Shown: positions 46,841 to 56,927 of the stretch, in pieces
Numbering within the stretch: the first letter of the stretch is position 1
Layout of the letters: every line of letters starts with the position of its first letter
Source of the DNA: Leptospira hartskeerlii
GTDB lineage: Bacteria > Spirochaetota > Leptospiria > Leptospirales > Leptospiraceae
NCBI RefSeq assembly: GCF_002811475.1
Contig: NZ_NPDL01000007.1
Coordinates: forward strand, 124,001-188,000
DNA length: 64,000 nt
Direction: 5' to 3'
Notes under the pieces: model-generated
What the model was told of the DNA's origin: nothing
The model's database searches: none
Seen by the model: only the letters and a program-made list of their open reading frames with translations
Position numbers and translations under genes: made by a program

Positions 46841-48058
46841 ATGGAACCGGCATCTAAAATCCAAAAGATCTGCATATATACGATCGTATCACTATCTATA
46901 TTCTTGGCAGAATGTTCTAAACCGGGCGGTTCTCGTTTTCCATTTCTTCCTATATTATCCGGATGTAGTGAAGATCGAAATCCACCTTGTTTGAAACTTA
47001 ATGAGATCGCTTCCGGATTAAATTCTCCTTTGTTTCTTGTATCTCCTTCCGGAGATGCAAGTCGGATCTTCATTTTAGAACAAGGTGGGAAGGTCAGTTT
47101 GATCAAAGATGGCTCTCTTCTTCCTTCTCCATTTTTAGATCTGGGAGCGGAAGGTTTAGATTTAATTGCTTTCTCAGGAGAAAGAGGCTTACTCGGGATT
47201 GCATTCCATCCAAATTATAATTCGAACGGAAGATTTTGGGTGAACTATACTCGCAAATCCGATGGAGATACGGTGGTTGCGGAATATTCCAGATCTTCCG
47301 GCGACCTTGATCTTGCAAATGCTGCTTCAGGTTCCATCCTATTTACGGTAGACCAACCATTCAGTAATCATAATGGAGGAATGATGGCTTTCGATACTGG
47401 AGGTTATCTTCTGGTAGGAATGGGTGATGGAGGCGGGGCAGGGGATCCGAATAACGAGGCACAAAATCTGGAATCTTCTCTTGGTAAAATTTTAAGAATA
47501 GATATAGATAATTATCCGACTCCTGTTCCTGGGAATAGACCTGCGACTGGATTAGAAAATCCTCATATTTGGGATTGGGGTGTTCGAAATCCTTGGAGAT
47601 TCAGTTTGGATCGGGGAACAGGAGATCTATACATTGCAGACGTAGGACAAAACAATTTCGAAGAATTGAATATAGAGCCAGCGAATACTGGAATGAAAAA
47701 TTACGGGTGGAGACTCACAGAAGGAAATCATTGTTATGATCCTTCTTTTGGATGTACTATATCTGGGATCAGCTTTCCGAAATTAGAATACGATCATTTT
47801 ATAGGAAGTTCTATCACAGGCGGTTATGTGTATAGAGGCTCGAACTTTCCTGCATTAAACGGAAGATACTTTTACGGCGACTTTATTGCAAAAAGGATCT
47901 GGTCTATTCTTTGGGACGGAACCGAAGTTACCGACCCGTTAGAACATACTTCCGAAATGGGATTTTCATCCAATGTATCTTCCTTCGGGGAAGATGCGAA
48001 CGGAGAAATCTACGTTGTAGATTACGGCGGAAAAATTTTCAGAATAGAAACTAGATAA
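46841..48058 (+). CDS. PQQ-type glucose/sorbosone dehydrogenase lipoprotein
   Basis: 405 aa. Signal peptide with lipobox FLAEC (Cys about residue 27), so probably anchored in the membrane. Six-bladed propeller features: GERGLLGIAFHPNY (about 107-120, with the active-site His), NHNGGMMAFD (about 177-186), GMGDGGGAGDP (about 192-202) and DWGVRNPWRFS (about 246-256). These are diagnostic of the GSDH family (soluble aldose dehydrogenase, human HHIP-like 1). It may oxidise sugars with PQQ or only bind; PQQ synthesis genes are not in the window. Confidence 0.88.
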   Translation: MEPASKIQKICIYTIVSLSIFLAECSKPGGSRFPFLPILSGCSEDRNPPCLKLNEIASGLNSPLFLVSPSGDASRIFILEQGGKVSLIKDGSLLPSPFLDLGAEGLDLIAFSGERGLLGIAFHPNYNSNGRFWVNYTRKSDGDTVVAEYSRSSGDLDLANAASGSILFTVDQPFSNHNGGMMAFDTGGYLLVGMGDGGGAGDPNNEAQNLESSLGKILRIDIDNYPTPVPGNRPATGLENPHIWDWGVRNPWRFSLDRGTGDLYIADVGQNNFEELNIEPANTGMKNYGWRLTEGNHCYDPSFGCTISGISFPKLEYDHFIGSSITGGYVYRGSNFPALNGRYFYGDFIAKRIWSILWDGTEVTDPLEHTSEMGFSSNVSSFGEDANGEIYVVDYGGKIFRIETR

Positions 48059-48072
48059 AACTTTCCGAAAGA

Positions 48073-49647
48073 CTAAAGAGTCCTGTCATACTCATCCAAT
48101 TCTCTTTTCCAAACTTGGGTTCCGCAATAATGATCCCCTTCAGGGCAATAAGGTTTGATATCACCTTGCAAGCGGATCCAACAAGGAGCTTTAATCCATT
48201 TTGCGATCTCAGGTTGGACCTTAGTTAAATCTACAAGTTCGTTGATCGAAGCCTGGAAAATTTCTTCCTGAGCGTTATAACAGGTTCTTGCTCTCCACTT
48301 ATGATGAAGATTTAGTAGATCCCCACTTTCATAAAAACGGACCGGGAATGCATTCGGAAGAAGGTAAGAAGCGTGTTCAGGGCTTCCTCCCGCTTCAATA
48401 AAACGGTTCAGGCTCTTGAAGATTCCGTCCATTCTTCTTCTATAAGTTTCTTCTAATTGAGGATATTTTAATACAACTTTAGGAACGATGTAGTCGGGCA
48501 TTCCGGTATACTGGCTCATAAGCACAGGACGGGAGCCTGGTACCATTCTATGTCTTTGATCTTGGCTGTCTGCAGAATGGGAGATCCTCTTTTTGAAAGA
48601 ATAATGTACATTGAACATTGCTCTGGAAAGGGGACTCAAAGTAGTTTCGTTCAGAGTAGAAGTCAGATGTTTGTTCTTAGAAGGATCCATTACGAGTCGG
48701 ATCGCTTCTTCATCGTTCAGAGAAGTTTTAGATAAACCTAAAACTGCACGAACAGAAGAAGCCAAAACTTCCGGACCGTTAGAAGAATAGGAAACTAGTC
48801 TTGAATAACGGTTATCCATATCCTCATCGAATTCTCTTACGAAATTTTTAGCCGCTTCCGGTCTGTATTCGAATAAGTTGTCTTGGTAGAAATCTTTGAA
48901 AAATTTATACTCCGCAGTTTCTTCCAGAGGGATCGGATCATCCATTTCTTCCACATAAAGCGGATCGATCTCTTTTACTTTTTCGATCATCTCTTCCACA
49001 ACCAAGCGTTGTTCTTCCGGAACATCGAAAGAATTCATCAAACGATGATATCTATGTAGAGTGAGTCCATTGACGGAATGATATAAATAAGTATATGTTC
49101 CCAAAGGAAGAAGATAACGTGCCACTTCCAGGCACTTCTTCTTGATCGGTTGCTGCCATTTTTCCGGATAATTTGCTCTGGCTTTGTATACGAGGAAATA
49201 TTCGTCTTGGATGAATGGATGCAGTAGTTCAACAAATTCGAAGTACGCGTTAGACGCAGATTCTACTGCTTCCAAATAAAGTTCCTTCTGCTTTCCTGAA
49301 AGAGTAGGTGGGATATAATAATTTTCCTTTTTCACTTCTACATATCTTTGGCTCACCTGCTCGGAGTTATAATATGGATGAGAATGTAGAAAAGACCAAA
49401 CGAACTGGCGGGATACCTTGTCCAGCGTGAATATAAAATGAGGATGTTGTCTAGTGGTGAGGTGACCCGCCTTCTTCGTAGATTTGGCCACCTTGTCCCT
49501 GATCTCCAGGGATTTTTCCGTGCGGACCATATCTTCTGGAAGAAGGATCCCTTTAGAAGAATAGCAGGTTCTCGCAGACGCTATGGCTAGATTGAAAGGT
49601 TCTGTGGTCGCGTCCAAAAGTTGGACGATTGGTTTCTGGTGTTCCAT
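48073..49647 (-). CDS. thyX: Double-length ThyX-like (FAD-dependent thymidylate synthase family) protein
   Basis: 524 aa, about twice the usual ThyX size, and apparently a tandem of two ThyX-like halves. The first half has [25 protein letters not shown] (about 79-103, given here in parts) where the canonical RHRxxSxNExSxRY motif is degraded but SxRY survives. The second half has [15 protein letters not shown] (about 362-376), in which RHR is intact. ThyX methylates dUMP using FAD and methylene-tetrahydrofolate. One half may bind cofactor structurally and the other catalyse. The enzyme's activity is not certain from sequence alone. Confidence 0.76.
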   Translation of the reverse strand: MEHQKPIVQLLDATTEPFNLAIASARTCYSSKGILLPEDMVRTEKSLEIRDKVAKSTKKAGHLTTRQHPHFIFTLDKVSRQFVWSFLHSHPYYNSEQVSQRYVEVKKENYYIPPTLSGKQKELYLEAVESASNAYFEFVELLHPFIQDEYFLVYKARANYPEKWQQPIKKKCLEVARYLLPLGTYTYLYHSVNGLTLHRYHRLMNSFDVPEEQRLVVEEMIEKVKEIDPLYVEEMDDPIPLEETAEYKFFKDFYQDNLFEYRPEAAKNFVREFDEDMDNRYSRLVSYSSNGPEVLASSVRAVLGLSKTSLNDEEAIRLVMDPSKNKHLTSTLNETTLSPLSRAMFNVHYSFKKRISHSADSQDQRHRMVPGSRPVLMSQYTGMPDYIVPKVVLKYPQLEETYRRRMDGIFKSLNRFIEAGGSPEHASYLLPNAFPVRFYESGDLLNLHHKWRARTCYNAQEEIFQASINELVDLTKVQPEIAKWIKAPCWIRLQGDIKPYCPEGDHYCGTQVWKRELDEYDRTL

Positions 49648-49706
49648 GGGATCTGCTACTCCGGAAAACTAAAATGGTATTATGTCGGTAAGCGAAAAGC
49701 AAGAAA

Positions 49707-49722
49707 TGTAGGAACTCCGACA
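49707..49722. repeat. Dispersed near-palindrome, copy 5 (TGTAGGAACTCCGACA)
   Basis: A 16-bp variant in the divergent region upstream of the aldo/keto reductase operon. Confidence 0.5.
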
Positions 49723-49747
49723 AAAACCGTTTGGAAAAGTGCTTGCA

Positions 49748-49786
49748 TTTAGTTACAAATTATTAAAAATGTAAGTTGTAACTAAA
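49748..49786. promoter_or_regulatory. Inverted-repeat operator before the aldo/keto reductase-TetR operon
   Basis: A perfect 11-bp inverted repeat TTTAGTTACAA ... TTGTAACTAAA with a 17-bp AT-rich spacer, ending 12 bp before the ATG at 49799. The second gene of the operon encodes a TetR regulator, which is the obvious candidate to bind here and shut off its own transcript. A ribosome site (GGAGG) follows the right arm. Confidence 0.72.
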
Positions 49787-49798
49787 TGGAGGTTTTGA

Positions 49799-50788
49799 AT
49801 GAAACTGAGAAAATTAGGTAAAAACGGTCCTGAAGTTTCCCAAGTTGGCTTGGGTTGTATGGGGATGTCGGACTTTTATGGAACAAAAGAGACCAGAAAC
49901 AGGGCAGAATCCATCGCGGCCATTCATGAGGCCTTAGATTCAGGGATCAATTTCCTGAATACTGGAGACTTTTACGGAATTGGTCATAACGAACTTTTGA
50001 TTTCCGAAGCGTTGAAAGGAAGAAAAAACAAACCCATGATCAGCGTGAAATTCGGAGGACTTCGCAGTCCATCTGGAGCATTTATCGGATACGATTTCAG
50101 ACCGAACTCCGTGAAAAACTTTGCGGCACATTCTCTCACTCGACTCGGAGTGGACGTGATCGATATTTACCAGGCGTCTCGGGTCGATCCGGAAATTCCG
50201 ATCGAAGAGACTGTTGGTGCGATTGCAGATCTGATCAAAGAAGGATATGTGCGTTATCTGGGGATTTCGGAAGCTTCTCCTGAAAATTTGAGAAGGGCTC
50301 ATAAGATCCATCCAGTCACTGCTTTGGAAGTTGAATATTCTTTGGCCACTCGCGTGATAGAGAAGGAACTCCTACAAACCGCTAGAGAACTTGGAGTCGC
50401 GATCGTTCCGTACGGAATTGTGGGACGGGGACTTCTGACGGGAAAGATAGAGAGCTCTTTGGGTGTTGCAGATTTTAGATCTATTTCTCCTCGCTTCCAG
50501 GGAAAAAACCTTGAAGCGAATTTAGAGCGTGTGAGTCTGCTTCAAGAGCTTGCAAAGAAGAAGGGTTGTAGTACTGCCCAACTGGCTATCGCTTGGGTGC
50601 TTCACAAAGGAGAGGATATTTTTCCTCTGATCGGTTCCACGAGAAGAGAAAGTCTTCGGGAAAATTTAGAAGCTCTTTCGGTTAACTTAAGTCCGGAAGA
50701 ACTGAAAACCCTGGACGATTCTTTTCCGGAAGGTGCCTTCCAAGGAGATAGATACCCATCTCATTCGATGCAGCTCGTCGTTAAATGA
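49799..50788 (+). CDS. Aldo/keto reductase with altered catalytic tetrad
   Basis: 329 aa, GGAGG 7 nt upstream of the ATG. TIM-barrel AKR blocks: VSQVGLGCMGM (about 13-23), FLNTGDFYGIGHNE (about 52-65), SVKFGG (about 81-86), RYLGISEASPENL, and SLATRVIEKE. Tyr and Lys of the tetrad are present, but the Asp five residues before Tyr reads Asn (NTGDFY) and the usual catalytic His of (Q/L)HRVD is Ser (YQASRVD). A subfamily with this His changed seems known, so activity may persist on other substrates. NADPH specificity is typical of the family. Followed by its TetR regulator 4 bp later. Confidence 0.85.
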   Translation: MKLRKLGKNGPEVSQVGLGCMGMSDFYGTKETRNRAESIAAIHEALDSGINFLNTGDFYGIGHNELLISEALKGRKNKPMISVKFGGLRSPSGAFIGYDFRPNSVKNFAAHSLTRLGVDVIDIYQASRVDPEIPIEETVGAIADLIKEGYVRYLGISEASPENLRRAHKIHPVTALEVEYSLATRVIEKELLQTARELGVAIVPYGIVGRGLLTGKIESSLGVADFRSISPRFQGKNLEANLERVSLLQELAKKKGCSTAQLAIAWVLHKGEDIFPLIGSTRRESLRENLEALSVNLSPEELKTLDDSFPEGAFQGDRYPSHSMQLVVK

Positions 50789-50791
50789 GAA

Positions 50792-51391
50792 ATGCCTAAA
50801 ACAGGTTTAAAGCCAGAAGAACTACAAGAAAAAGTGCTCGATGCCGCTGAGATTGAGATCAGAAGAAACGGCGTCGAGCGTTTGAAACTTACCGACGTGG
50901 CTAGAAATCTGAATCTAAGCCACGCTGCCTTATACAAACATTTCGCAGACAAAGAAGCGTTACTCGATTCCATTTCCAAAAGATGGTTGGATCGTATCGA
51001 TCTTGCTCTTGCCGAAATTTCAGCTAAAACTAGTCCTTTGGAAGAAAGGATTTTGGACTGGTTGATGACTCTCCATATGATGAAAAGAGAGAAGGTCCAG
51101 TCCGACCCGAGAATTTACATTGCATTCAATAATTCCGCAGAAAAAACAAGGCCGTTCGTTAAAAAACATATCCAGACGATGTACAAGCAACTGGAAGCAA
51201 TGGTCCAAGAGGGAATGCAAAAAGGATTATTTTTTTGTAATACTCCCAAAGAAGGAGCGAGGATTATCTTTGAAGGAACAGCTGCTTTCCACCATCCTCG
51301 AATGGTATTCGATAATATAGAAGAAGATCGGATCGATTTTTTAAGATCTGTCGTGAACACGATTTTGGCCGGGTTAAAGACTAAGAAGTAG
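50792..51391 (+). CDS. TetR-family transcriptional regulator
   Basis: 199 aa, ATG at 50792, 4 bp after the reductase stop. Helix-turn-helix LTDVARNLNLSHAALYKHFADKEALLD at about residues 27-53, followed by an all-helical ligand domain. Probably binds the 11-bp inverted repeat at 49748-49786 and controls the reductase-regulator operon in response to an aldehyde, quinone or similar ligand (inference). Confidence 0.93.
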   Translation: MPKTGLKPEELQEKVLDAAEIEIRRNGVERLKLTDVARNLNLSHAALYKHFADKEALLDSISKRWLDRIDLALAEISAKTSPLEERILDWLMTLHMMKREKVQSDPRIYIAFNNSAEKTRPFVKKHIQTMYKQLEAMVQEGMQKGLFFCNTPKEGARIIFEGTAAFHHPRMVFDNIEEDRIDFLRSVVNTILAGLKTKK

Positions 51392-51480
51392 GGCGGCTCC
51401 CTCGACGATGCTCGGGACCGGGCTACTACGGGCTCTGGTCCTTCGGACTTCCCCTGCGTATCCCTGCCGCAGCGACAATC
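51392..51480. other. GC-rich spacer between convergent genes
   Basis: About 90 bp, far more GC-rich than its neighbours, with a small GTCC/GGAC hairpin (TTC loop) near 51438-51450. It may be a fragment of a dispersed repeat or a shared terminator; no T-run is present. Confidence 0.35.
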
Positions 51481-54400
51481 CTACTTTTTCTTTTTCAATC
51501 CGTTCTTTGTACGTTTAGATTTGGAGCTGATAAATTCTTCCGGTTCTTCTTGGATCTCTTCACTATCCCAGGAAACTTCTTCCAGGATTTCCGGAATCCT
51601 TTCTTGGACTCTGGAGGCTTGGAATTCGGACTCTAATTTTCTTTTACGAGCTTCTTTTCTTCTTTCCTGATCTTGGTAGATATTCAGTAGGAATTCCATC
51701 ACGATCGGAAGAAGTACTCTGGAAAGAACAGTCGCAACAATTACTCCGAAGATCACCACAGTTGCCAAAGGTCTTTGTACTTCTGCGCCTGCCATTGTGG
51801 AGATTGCCATCGGAATAAATCCGACTGCCGCAATGATCTCAGTAGTCATTACTGGTCGTAGTGAATGAAGTCCCGCAGACAATACTGCTTTAGAGACCGC
51901 GACACCTTTTTCTAATTCTTCTTTGAGAGTGGAGGCATATACGACTCCGTTCAATACTGCGATACCGCTTACTGCGATAAACCCGACTCCTGCAGGAATA
52001 CTGAAAGGAAGTCCTCTAATCACAAGCCCGATGATCCCTCCAGCGACTGCGAGCGGTACTACTATAAATACTCCCGCAGCATAATAAATATTTCCGAATG
52101 CAGCGATTAACATCACGAATATGATCCCGAGTGCGATCGGAACCACGAGTAATAATCTATTCTTCGCTCTTTGGAAGTTTTCGAACTGGCCACCCCAGTC
52201 CGTTCTATAACCGTCCGGAAGATTTTTTTCTATGTCCGCAGTGACTTTCTGGGCTTCGTTTACGAAACCTACTAAGTCTCTCCCTCTTACGTTTGTTTCT
52301 ACCATGATCCTTCGTTTTAAGGATTCTCTGTAAATTGCAGCAGGACCTTCTACAAATTCAATGGTTGCTACTTGACCTAGGGGAACTGTAACTCCGGTGG
52401 AAGTCATGACTGGAATATTTTCCAATTTGTCCAGGTCGGAAACATCCAATTGTAAACGAACGACTAAGTCGAATCGTTTGAAGCCCTCGAATACTTTTCC
52501 TGCATTTCTTCCGATACGCAAAGACTCAACAGTGGTGAGAATTTCTTCGGCGGCAACGCCGTAACGCGCCATCTTTTGTCGGTCTGCTTTGATCTGTATT
52601 AAAGGAAGTCCAAGAACTCTTTGCACTCTTAAGTCTGCAGCACCGGGGACTTTTTTGATCTTATCCGCAAATTTTGATGCAGTGTCCTTTAATGTTTGAA
52701 GATCGTCCCCATAGATTTTGATTACCACGTCCGCTTTGGATCCGGAGAGAAGAGCATTCACCCTGTTTTCAATCGGTTGAGAAAGTGAGATCGTACTGGA
52801 AGGAACTGATTTCAGAATTGCATCCTTCATCTTATCCATGAGTTCGTCCCGAGAAGAGGCGGTTGTCCATTCTTTAGAAGGAATGAGTTTCACCATGGAT
52901 TCTCCTTCTTCCGTTCCGATAGGTTCTGCTGCCGATTCACCTCTACCCATCTTGCTTACAACGCTTGTTACTTCCGGGAACTGCGCGATTACCTTCTCCA
53001 TTTCGGTATTGGTATCTCTGGAATAATTGATAGAAGTAGAAGGGAGTCTTTTTATATCTATCGCAAATTCTCCTTCATCGATACGTGGAAGGAACTCAGA
53101 TCCTAAAGTGGATCCTAATATTAAAGAAACTGCAAATACTCCCAAACCCGCTCTTAAGAATAACTTTTTGTTGGCCATACCAAAGTCGAGAAGTTGCATG
53201 TACAACTCTTCTGCTCTATCCCAGAATTTGCTATGATGGAATACCGGGGTCTGGAATAGAATACTCGCTGCGGCAGGGAAAGTGGTTAGAGAGAATAAGA
53301 GCGCCATAGCAAGTGAGATGGCGACCGTCATCGCCATAGGTTTGAACATTCTACCTTCCACACCTTCTAAAGTCATAAGCGGTAGGTATACCAACAAGAT
53401 AATCCCCACCGAAAATGCTGCGGCTCTTGCCACTCTCACACAGGAATCTGTGATGATCTGTTCTGCCGCGAGTTTTCTGTCTTCTTGCGAATTCTGTTGT
53501 TCGTAAAAGGCTTGTTTTAGAATAAAACCGTGAAGAACGGATTCCAACATCACGATGGTTCCATCCACCAAGAGTCCGAAGTCCAATGCTCCTAAAGACA
53601 TCAAGTTCCCGACGATACCGAACATTCTCATGAATATTGTGGCAGCAAGCATCGGGATCGGAATGGATAAGCTGACTAAGAGCGCACCTTTTACAGTTCC
53701 TAGCGCGAATATTAAAACGATAATTACAAGCACCGCAGCTTCCGCCAAGTTAGTGAAGATGGTGCCTAATGTTCTTCCGATAAATTCGGAACGATCGTAG
53801 AATGTTACGATCTTCATTCCTTCAGGAAGTCTGGCTCTTAATACTTCAACCTTTTCTTTGACTCTCTTTACTACTTCCAAAGAGTTTTGGCCCATGAGCA
53901 TCATTGCAGTGGCGCCAACAACTTCTCCCTTTGCATCTTTGGTCATTAGTCCGAAACGAAGTGCAGGACCGGTTTCCACAGTGGCGATCTGACCTAAAAG
54001 AAGAGGAACCCCGTCTCTTTCAGTTTGGACCGCTACGTTACGTATCTCATCGACGGTTTTGAATTGGCTCTCTCCTCGGATCACGATCTGTTCCGCACTT
54101 TTGGAGATATAGCCACCGCCTGTATTCTGGTTCGCAGTCTCGAGTTTATCACAAAGTTGGGATAATGTAATATTATGAACTGCTAATCTTTGAGGATCTA
54201 TCTTTATCTGGTATTGTCTTGCTTCCCCGCCGATGATATTTACGTCGATAATCCCTTCGGTAGATTTGATTTCTCTGGCAAGTTCCCATTCCATATAAGT
54301 CCTGAGTTCTTCCGGATTATGACGATCGCTTGTTAGAACAAATTCGTAAATATCTCCAAGACCAGTTGCGATAGGAGAAAGTTCGGGACTTCCATAACCC

Positions 54401-54768
54401 TTAGGGATCACAGCCTCAGCGGCTCTTAATCTTTCGTTAATGAGCTGCCTTGCAAAATAAATATCTGTTCCGTCTTTGAAGATAACAGTAACACTACTTA
54501 CCCCGGTCCTAGAAATAGAACGGATCTCCGTTACATGAGGAACACCTGTAAGTTCCATCTCGATCGGATATGTAATGAACTGTTCCACCTCTACTGGAGA
54601 AAGACCCGGAGATTGAGTGACCACCGAAACCTGAACGTTTGTGATATCTGGGATTGCATCTATAGAAAGCTGATACGCGTTATAAAAACCTATAATTGTA
54701 ATACCTGCAGTGAGTATTAGTATGAAAATTCTATTCTTAATGGAGATACGTATCAGTTTATCTATCAT
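51481..54768 (-). CDS. czcA: CzcA/CusA-type RND heavy-metal efflux pump
   Basis: 1095 aa with about 12 membrane helices. N-terminus and [13 protein letters not shown] (about 36-48) are diagnostic of the HME-RND group. TM4 carries the proton-relay motif [16 protein letters not shown] (about 395-410), and the C-terminal half has [18 protein letters not shown]. It would export divalent or monovalent metals (Zn, Co, Cd, Cu, Ag) across the inner membrane through a tripartite pump. No CzcB or CzcC gene is in the window, and the tail (about 1040-1095) is Lys/Glu-rich and disordered. Confidence 0.92.
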   Translation of the reverse strand: MIDKLIRISIKNRIFILILTAGITIIGFYNAYQLSIDAIPDITNVQVSVVTQSPGLSPVEVEQFITYPIEMELTGVPHVTEIRSISRTGVSSVTVIFKDGTDIYFARQLINERLRAAEAVIPKGYGSPELSPIATGLGDIYEFVLTSDRHNPEELRTYMEWELAREIKSTEGIIDVNIIGGEARQYQIKIDPQRLAVHNITLSQLCDKLETANQNTGGGYISKSAEQIVIRGESQFKTVDEIRNVAVQTERDGVPLLLGQIATVETGPALRFGLMTKDAKGEVVGATAMMLMGQNSLEVVKRVKEKVEVLRARLPEGMKIVTFYDRSEFIGRTLGTIFTNLAEAAVLVIIVLIFALGTVKGALLVSLSIPIPMLAATIFMRMFGIVGNLMSLGALDFGLLVDGTIVMLESVLHGFILKQAFYEQQNSQEDRKLAAEQIITDSCVRVARAAAFSVGIILLVYLPLMTLEGVEGRMFKPMAMTVAISLAMALLFSLTTFPAAASILFQTPVFHHSKFWDRAEELYMQLLDFGMANKKLFLRAGLGVFAVSLILGSTLGSEFLPRIDEGEFAIDIKRLPSTSINYSRDTNTEMEKVIAQFPEVTSVVSKMGRGESAAEPIGTEEGESMVKLIPSKEWTTASSRDELMDKMKDAILKSVPSSTISLSQPIENRVNALLSGSKADVVIKIYGDDLQTLKDTASKFADKIKKVPGAADLRVQRVLGLPLIQIKADRQKMARYGVAAEEILTTVESLRIGRNAGKVFEGFKRFDLVVRLQLDVSDLDKLENIPVMTSTGVTVPLGQVATIEFVEGPAAIYRESLKRRIMVETNVRGRDLVGFVNEAQKVTADIEKNLPDGYRTDWGGQFENFQRAKNRLLLVVPIALGIIFVMLIAAFGNIYYAAGVFIVVPLAVAGGIIGLVIRGLPFSIPAGVGFIAVSGIAVLNGVVYASTLKEELEKGVAVSKAVLSAGLHSLRPVMTTEIIAAVGFIPMAISTMAGAEVQRPLATVVIFGVIVATVLSRVLLPIVMEFLLNIYQDQERRKEARKRKLESEFQASRVQERIPEILEEVSWDSEEIQEEPEEFISSKSKRTKNGLKKKK

Positions 54769-54894
54769 GGAAGGGTCCCGGGCAAGGATACGTACAAATT
54801 CCCAGTCAGTCCGGACTTGTCGAATGGTTTTTGAGAAAAAGGACCTCTTAAAATAAACTATAGAAAGGAACGGATCCTAAGAACAAGGGTCAAA

Positions 54895-55623
54895 TCAAAG
54901 CTTTTCGAAAAGTAAAAACTTCATCCCGTTTTTCTCATCTTTTCTTATTAGTTCAAAATTTTTCTGTGATATGGTATTGATCAGAGCTTCTGCAGGAAGG
55001 ATGAGTTTGTTATACGAACTGGAAGAAACAGCCCATCCTTTATCCGTCTTCTCATGAAATATATCCGTAACTTCTACTTTATTATGGATAAATTGTAATT
55101 GGCAGGTGAAAATTTTGAATTCTTCCGAGCGAACCACAAAAATACTTTTATCCCCCGGTTTTCCATAACTCAGATCTCTATAACCTAAAATTAATTTACT
55201 TCCTGGAGAAAGGAAACTAGACCAAAGACTTGCAGTGGTCTCCCAATCTTTTTCTGTTTCCAGGTGAGTAATCGTATCTCCCATACATAAAAGTAATTCT
55301 GGAGAAACTCCTTGGTATAAGTTTGTGGATCTTATATCAGCAGCCTTGGTCCTGATCTTTGTATCCGGTTTCCTGATTTGGATCTCGGACAATAATTTTT
55401 CGCTGAAATCTATGGCTAAAACTTGAAATCCCAATATTTCCAAAGGAATAGATTGTATCCCACTTCCTGCCCCTAAATCCCAGGCGACTCCGTTTCCTTG
55501 AGGAGAAATATCGAAAGATCTGAAAAATTCTAGTTGGTCCTTTTCCTTTATGGAAAGATCTCCTAGCATCCAAGAATATTTTTCTGCCAAAAAATTTTCG
55601 TAATGGGATTCAGGAGTTTGCAT
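54895..55623 (-). CDS. SAM-dependent methyltransferase
   Basis: 242 aa. VAWDLGAGSGIQ (about 44-55) is motif I, VLAIDFSEKLL the acidic strand-2 end, and LLCMGDTITHL post-I. The ATG overlaps the stop of the adenylate cyclase by one base (TGATG), indicating coupled translation. Substrate unknown; it may modify a small molecule or protein linked to the cyclase operon. Confidence 0.83.
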   Translation of the reverse strand: MQTPESHYENFLAEKYSWMLGDLSIKEKDQLEFFRSFDISPQGNGVAWDLGAGSGIQSIPLEILGFQVLAIDFSEKLLSEIQIRKPDTKIRTKAADIRSTNLYQGVSPELLLCMGDTITHLETEKDWETTASLWSSFLSPGSKLILGYRDLSYGKPGDKSIFVVRSEEFKIFTCQLQFIHNKVEVTDIFHEKTDKGWAVSSSSYNKLILPAEALINTISQKNFELIRKDEKNGMKFLLFEKL

Positions 55624-56927
55624 CAGGTCAATTTGTAGATTAGGACTTCTTTCTCTCTTCCTTTTACTTTTACCGGGGGAAGGGACTCTGCTTCTAAGAA
55701 ATGTTTTACATGTTCGTAAACTGTATCAGTGGCCAAAATTTCACTTCCGAAATCTTTGTTCAATTGTTCCACTCTGGAAGCAAGATTGACTGTATCTCCG
55801 ATAATTGTGTATTCTTTCCTTTGGGAGGAACCTACGCTACCGGTCATAGCTTCTCCGAAGTGCAGTCCTATGCCAATTTTAGTTTCAGGGATCTTACCGG
55901 AGACATTCATCTCTATTACTTTTTTCTGAATTTCTAATGAAGCAGAGACTGCATTCTTAGCATCTTTACCGTTGTCGGAAAGAGGGGCTCCGAATACCGC
56001 CATAAACCCGTCTCCCAAAAACTTGTTTATGATCCCATTATGCTTGTTCACGATCTCTATCATATCCTCGAATAGAGTATTTAAATAAGAGATCACTTCT
56101 GCGGGACTTTTATCTTCCGAGAATTTTGTGAAGTTGCGAATATCCAAAAACATCACGCATACGTCCTTGTTTTCGGAAGCTGTGTCCGCTTTCTGGCTCA
56201 TCAGTTTGTCTACTACGGAAGGAGAAACATATTGCCCGAACATTCCTAAAATTTCGTTTCTTTCTTCCAGACGTTCCACTGAGTTTTTCAGTATTTTTTT
56301 AAGTCGTAAGCCTACTAATCCTGCCACGATCCCTGAACTTAAAAACATCCCGGACCGCATATAAGTAGGGATATGAGAATAGAAGTATGTATAAGCGGAT
56401 TCTGCACTTAAAGGAGAGTCGGTAACGAAGAATAGGCCGACGATCAGATACTGGATTGCAGCGATGGCTCCCGTAAAAAAAGAAAGTCCGAACTCCATTC
56501 TGAGAACCGAGAGTATTATAAAAATAAAATATAGATTGGAAATGGGGGAGTTTAAAGGAATAATAGGATGAGAATGTTTTTGGACTAAAATGAATAATAT
56601 GACCCCGGGGAGAGATGTTTCTATCAGCGCGTTCCCGAATCTAGGTAGAAGAGGAAGTTTAAATCCTTTTTTCTTGAGATAATTCAATAATTTTAAAAAT
56701 CCGAATTCGTAAGCTGTCGCGAAGGTCAGGGAAATAATCAATATTGCAAAAGGGAACTCGATACCAGTGCTTTGGTTGAATTCCTTTTCGAAAAATAAGA
56801 ATAGCGCACCCCATGACAGCCCTGCAATTCCGAAAACCGCAAGAAGTATCTTACTTCGGATCTGTTCGCTAGCCAGGATCTCTTTTTCCAATGTGTTTGC
56901 TAAGGTTTCGAAATGTTTCGGGAGCAT
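55623..56927 (-). CDS. Membrane class III adenylate cyclase
   Basis: 434 aa. About five to six membrane helices fill residues 20-200. The cyclase domain (about 235-430) has MFLDIRNFTKFS (first metal Asp), GDGFMAVFGAP (second metal Asp), NKFLGDG (adenine-recognition Lys) and TIIGDTVNLASR (Asp recognising adenine, Asn and Arg for the transition state). These choices point to ATP over GTP, so cAMP is the expected product. It overlaps the upstream glycosyltransferase by 28 bp and the downstream methyltransferase by one base. Confidence 0.9.
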   Translation of the reverse strand: MLPKHFETLANTLEKEILASEQIRSKILLAVFGIAGLSWGALFLFFEKEFNQSTGIEFPFAILIISLTFATAYEFGFLKLLNYLKKKGFKLPLLPRFGNALIETSLPGVILFILVQKHSHPIIPLNSPISNLYFIFIILSVLRMEFGLSFFTGAIAAIQYLIVGLFFVTDSPLSAESAYTYFYSHIPTYMRSGMFLSSGIVAGLVGLRLKKILKNSVERLEERNEILGMFGQYVSPSVVDKLMSQKADTASENKDVCVMFLDIRNFTKFSEDKSPAEVISYLNTLFEDMIEIVNKHNGIINKFLGDGFMAVFGAPLSDNGKDAKNAVSASLEIQKKVIEMNVSGKIPETKIGIGLHFGEAMTGSVGSSQRKEYTIIGDTVNLASRVEQLNKDFGSEILATDTVYEHVKHFLEAESLPPVKVKGREKEVLIYKLT

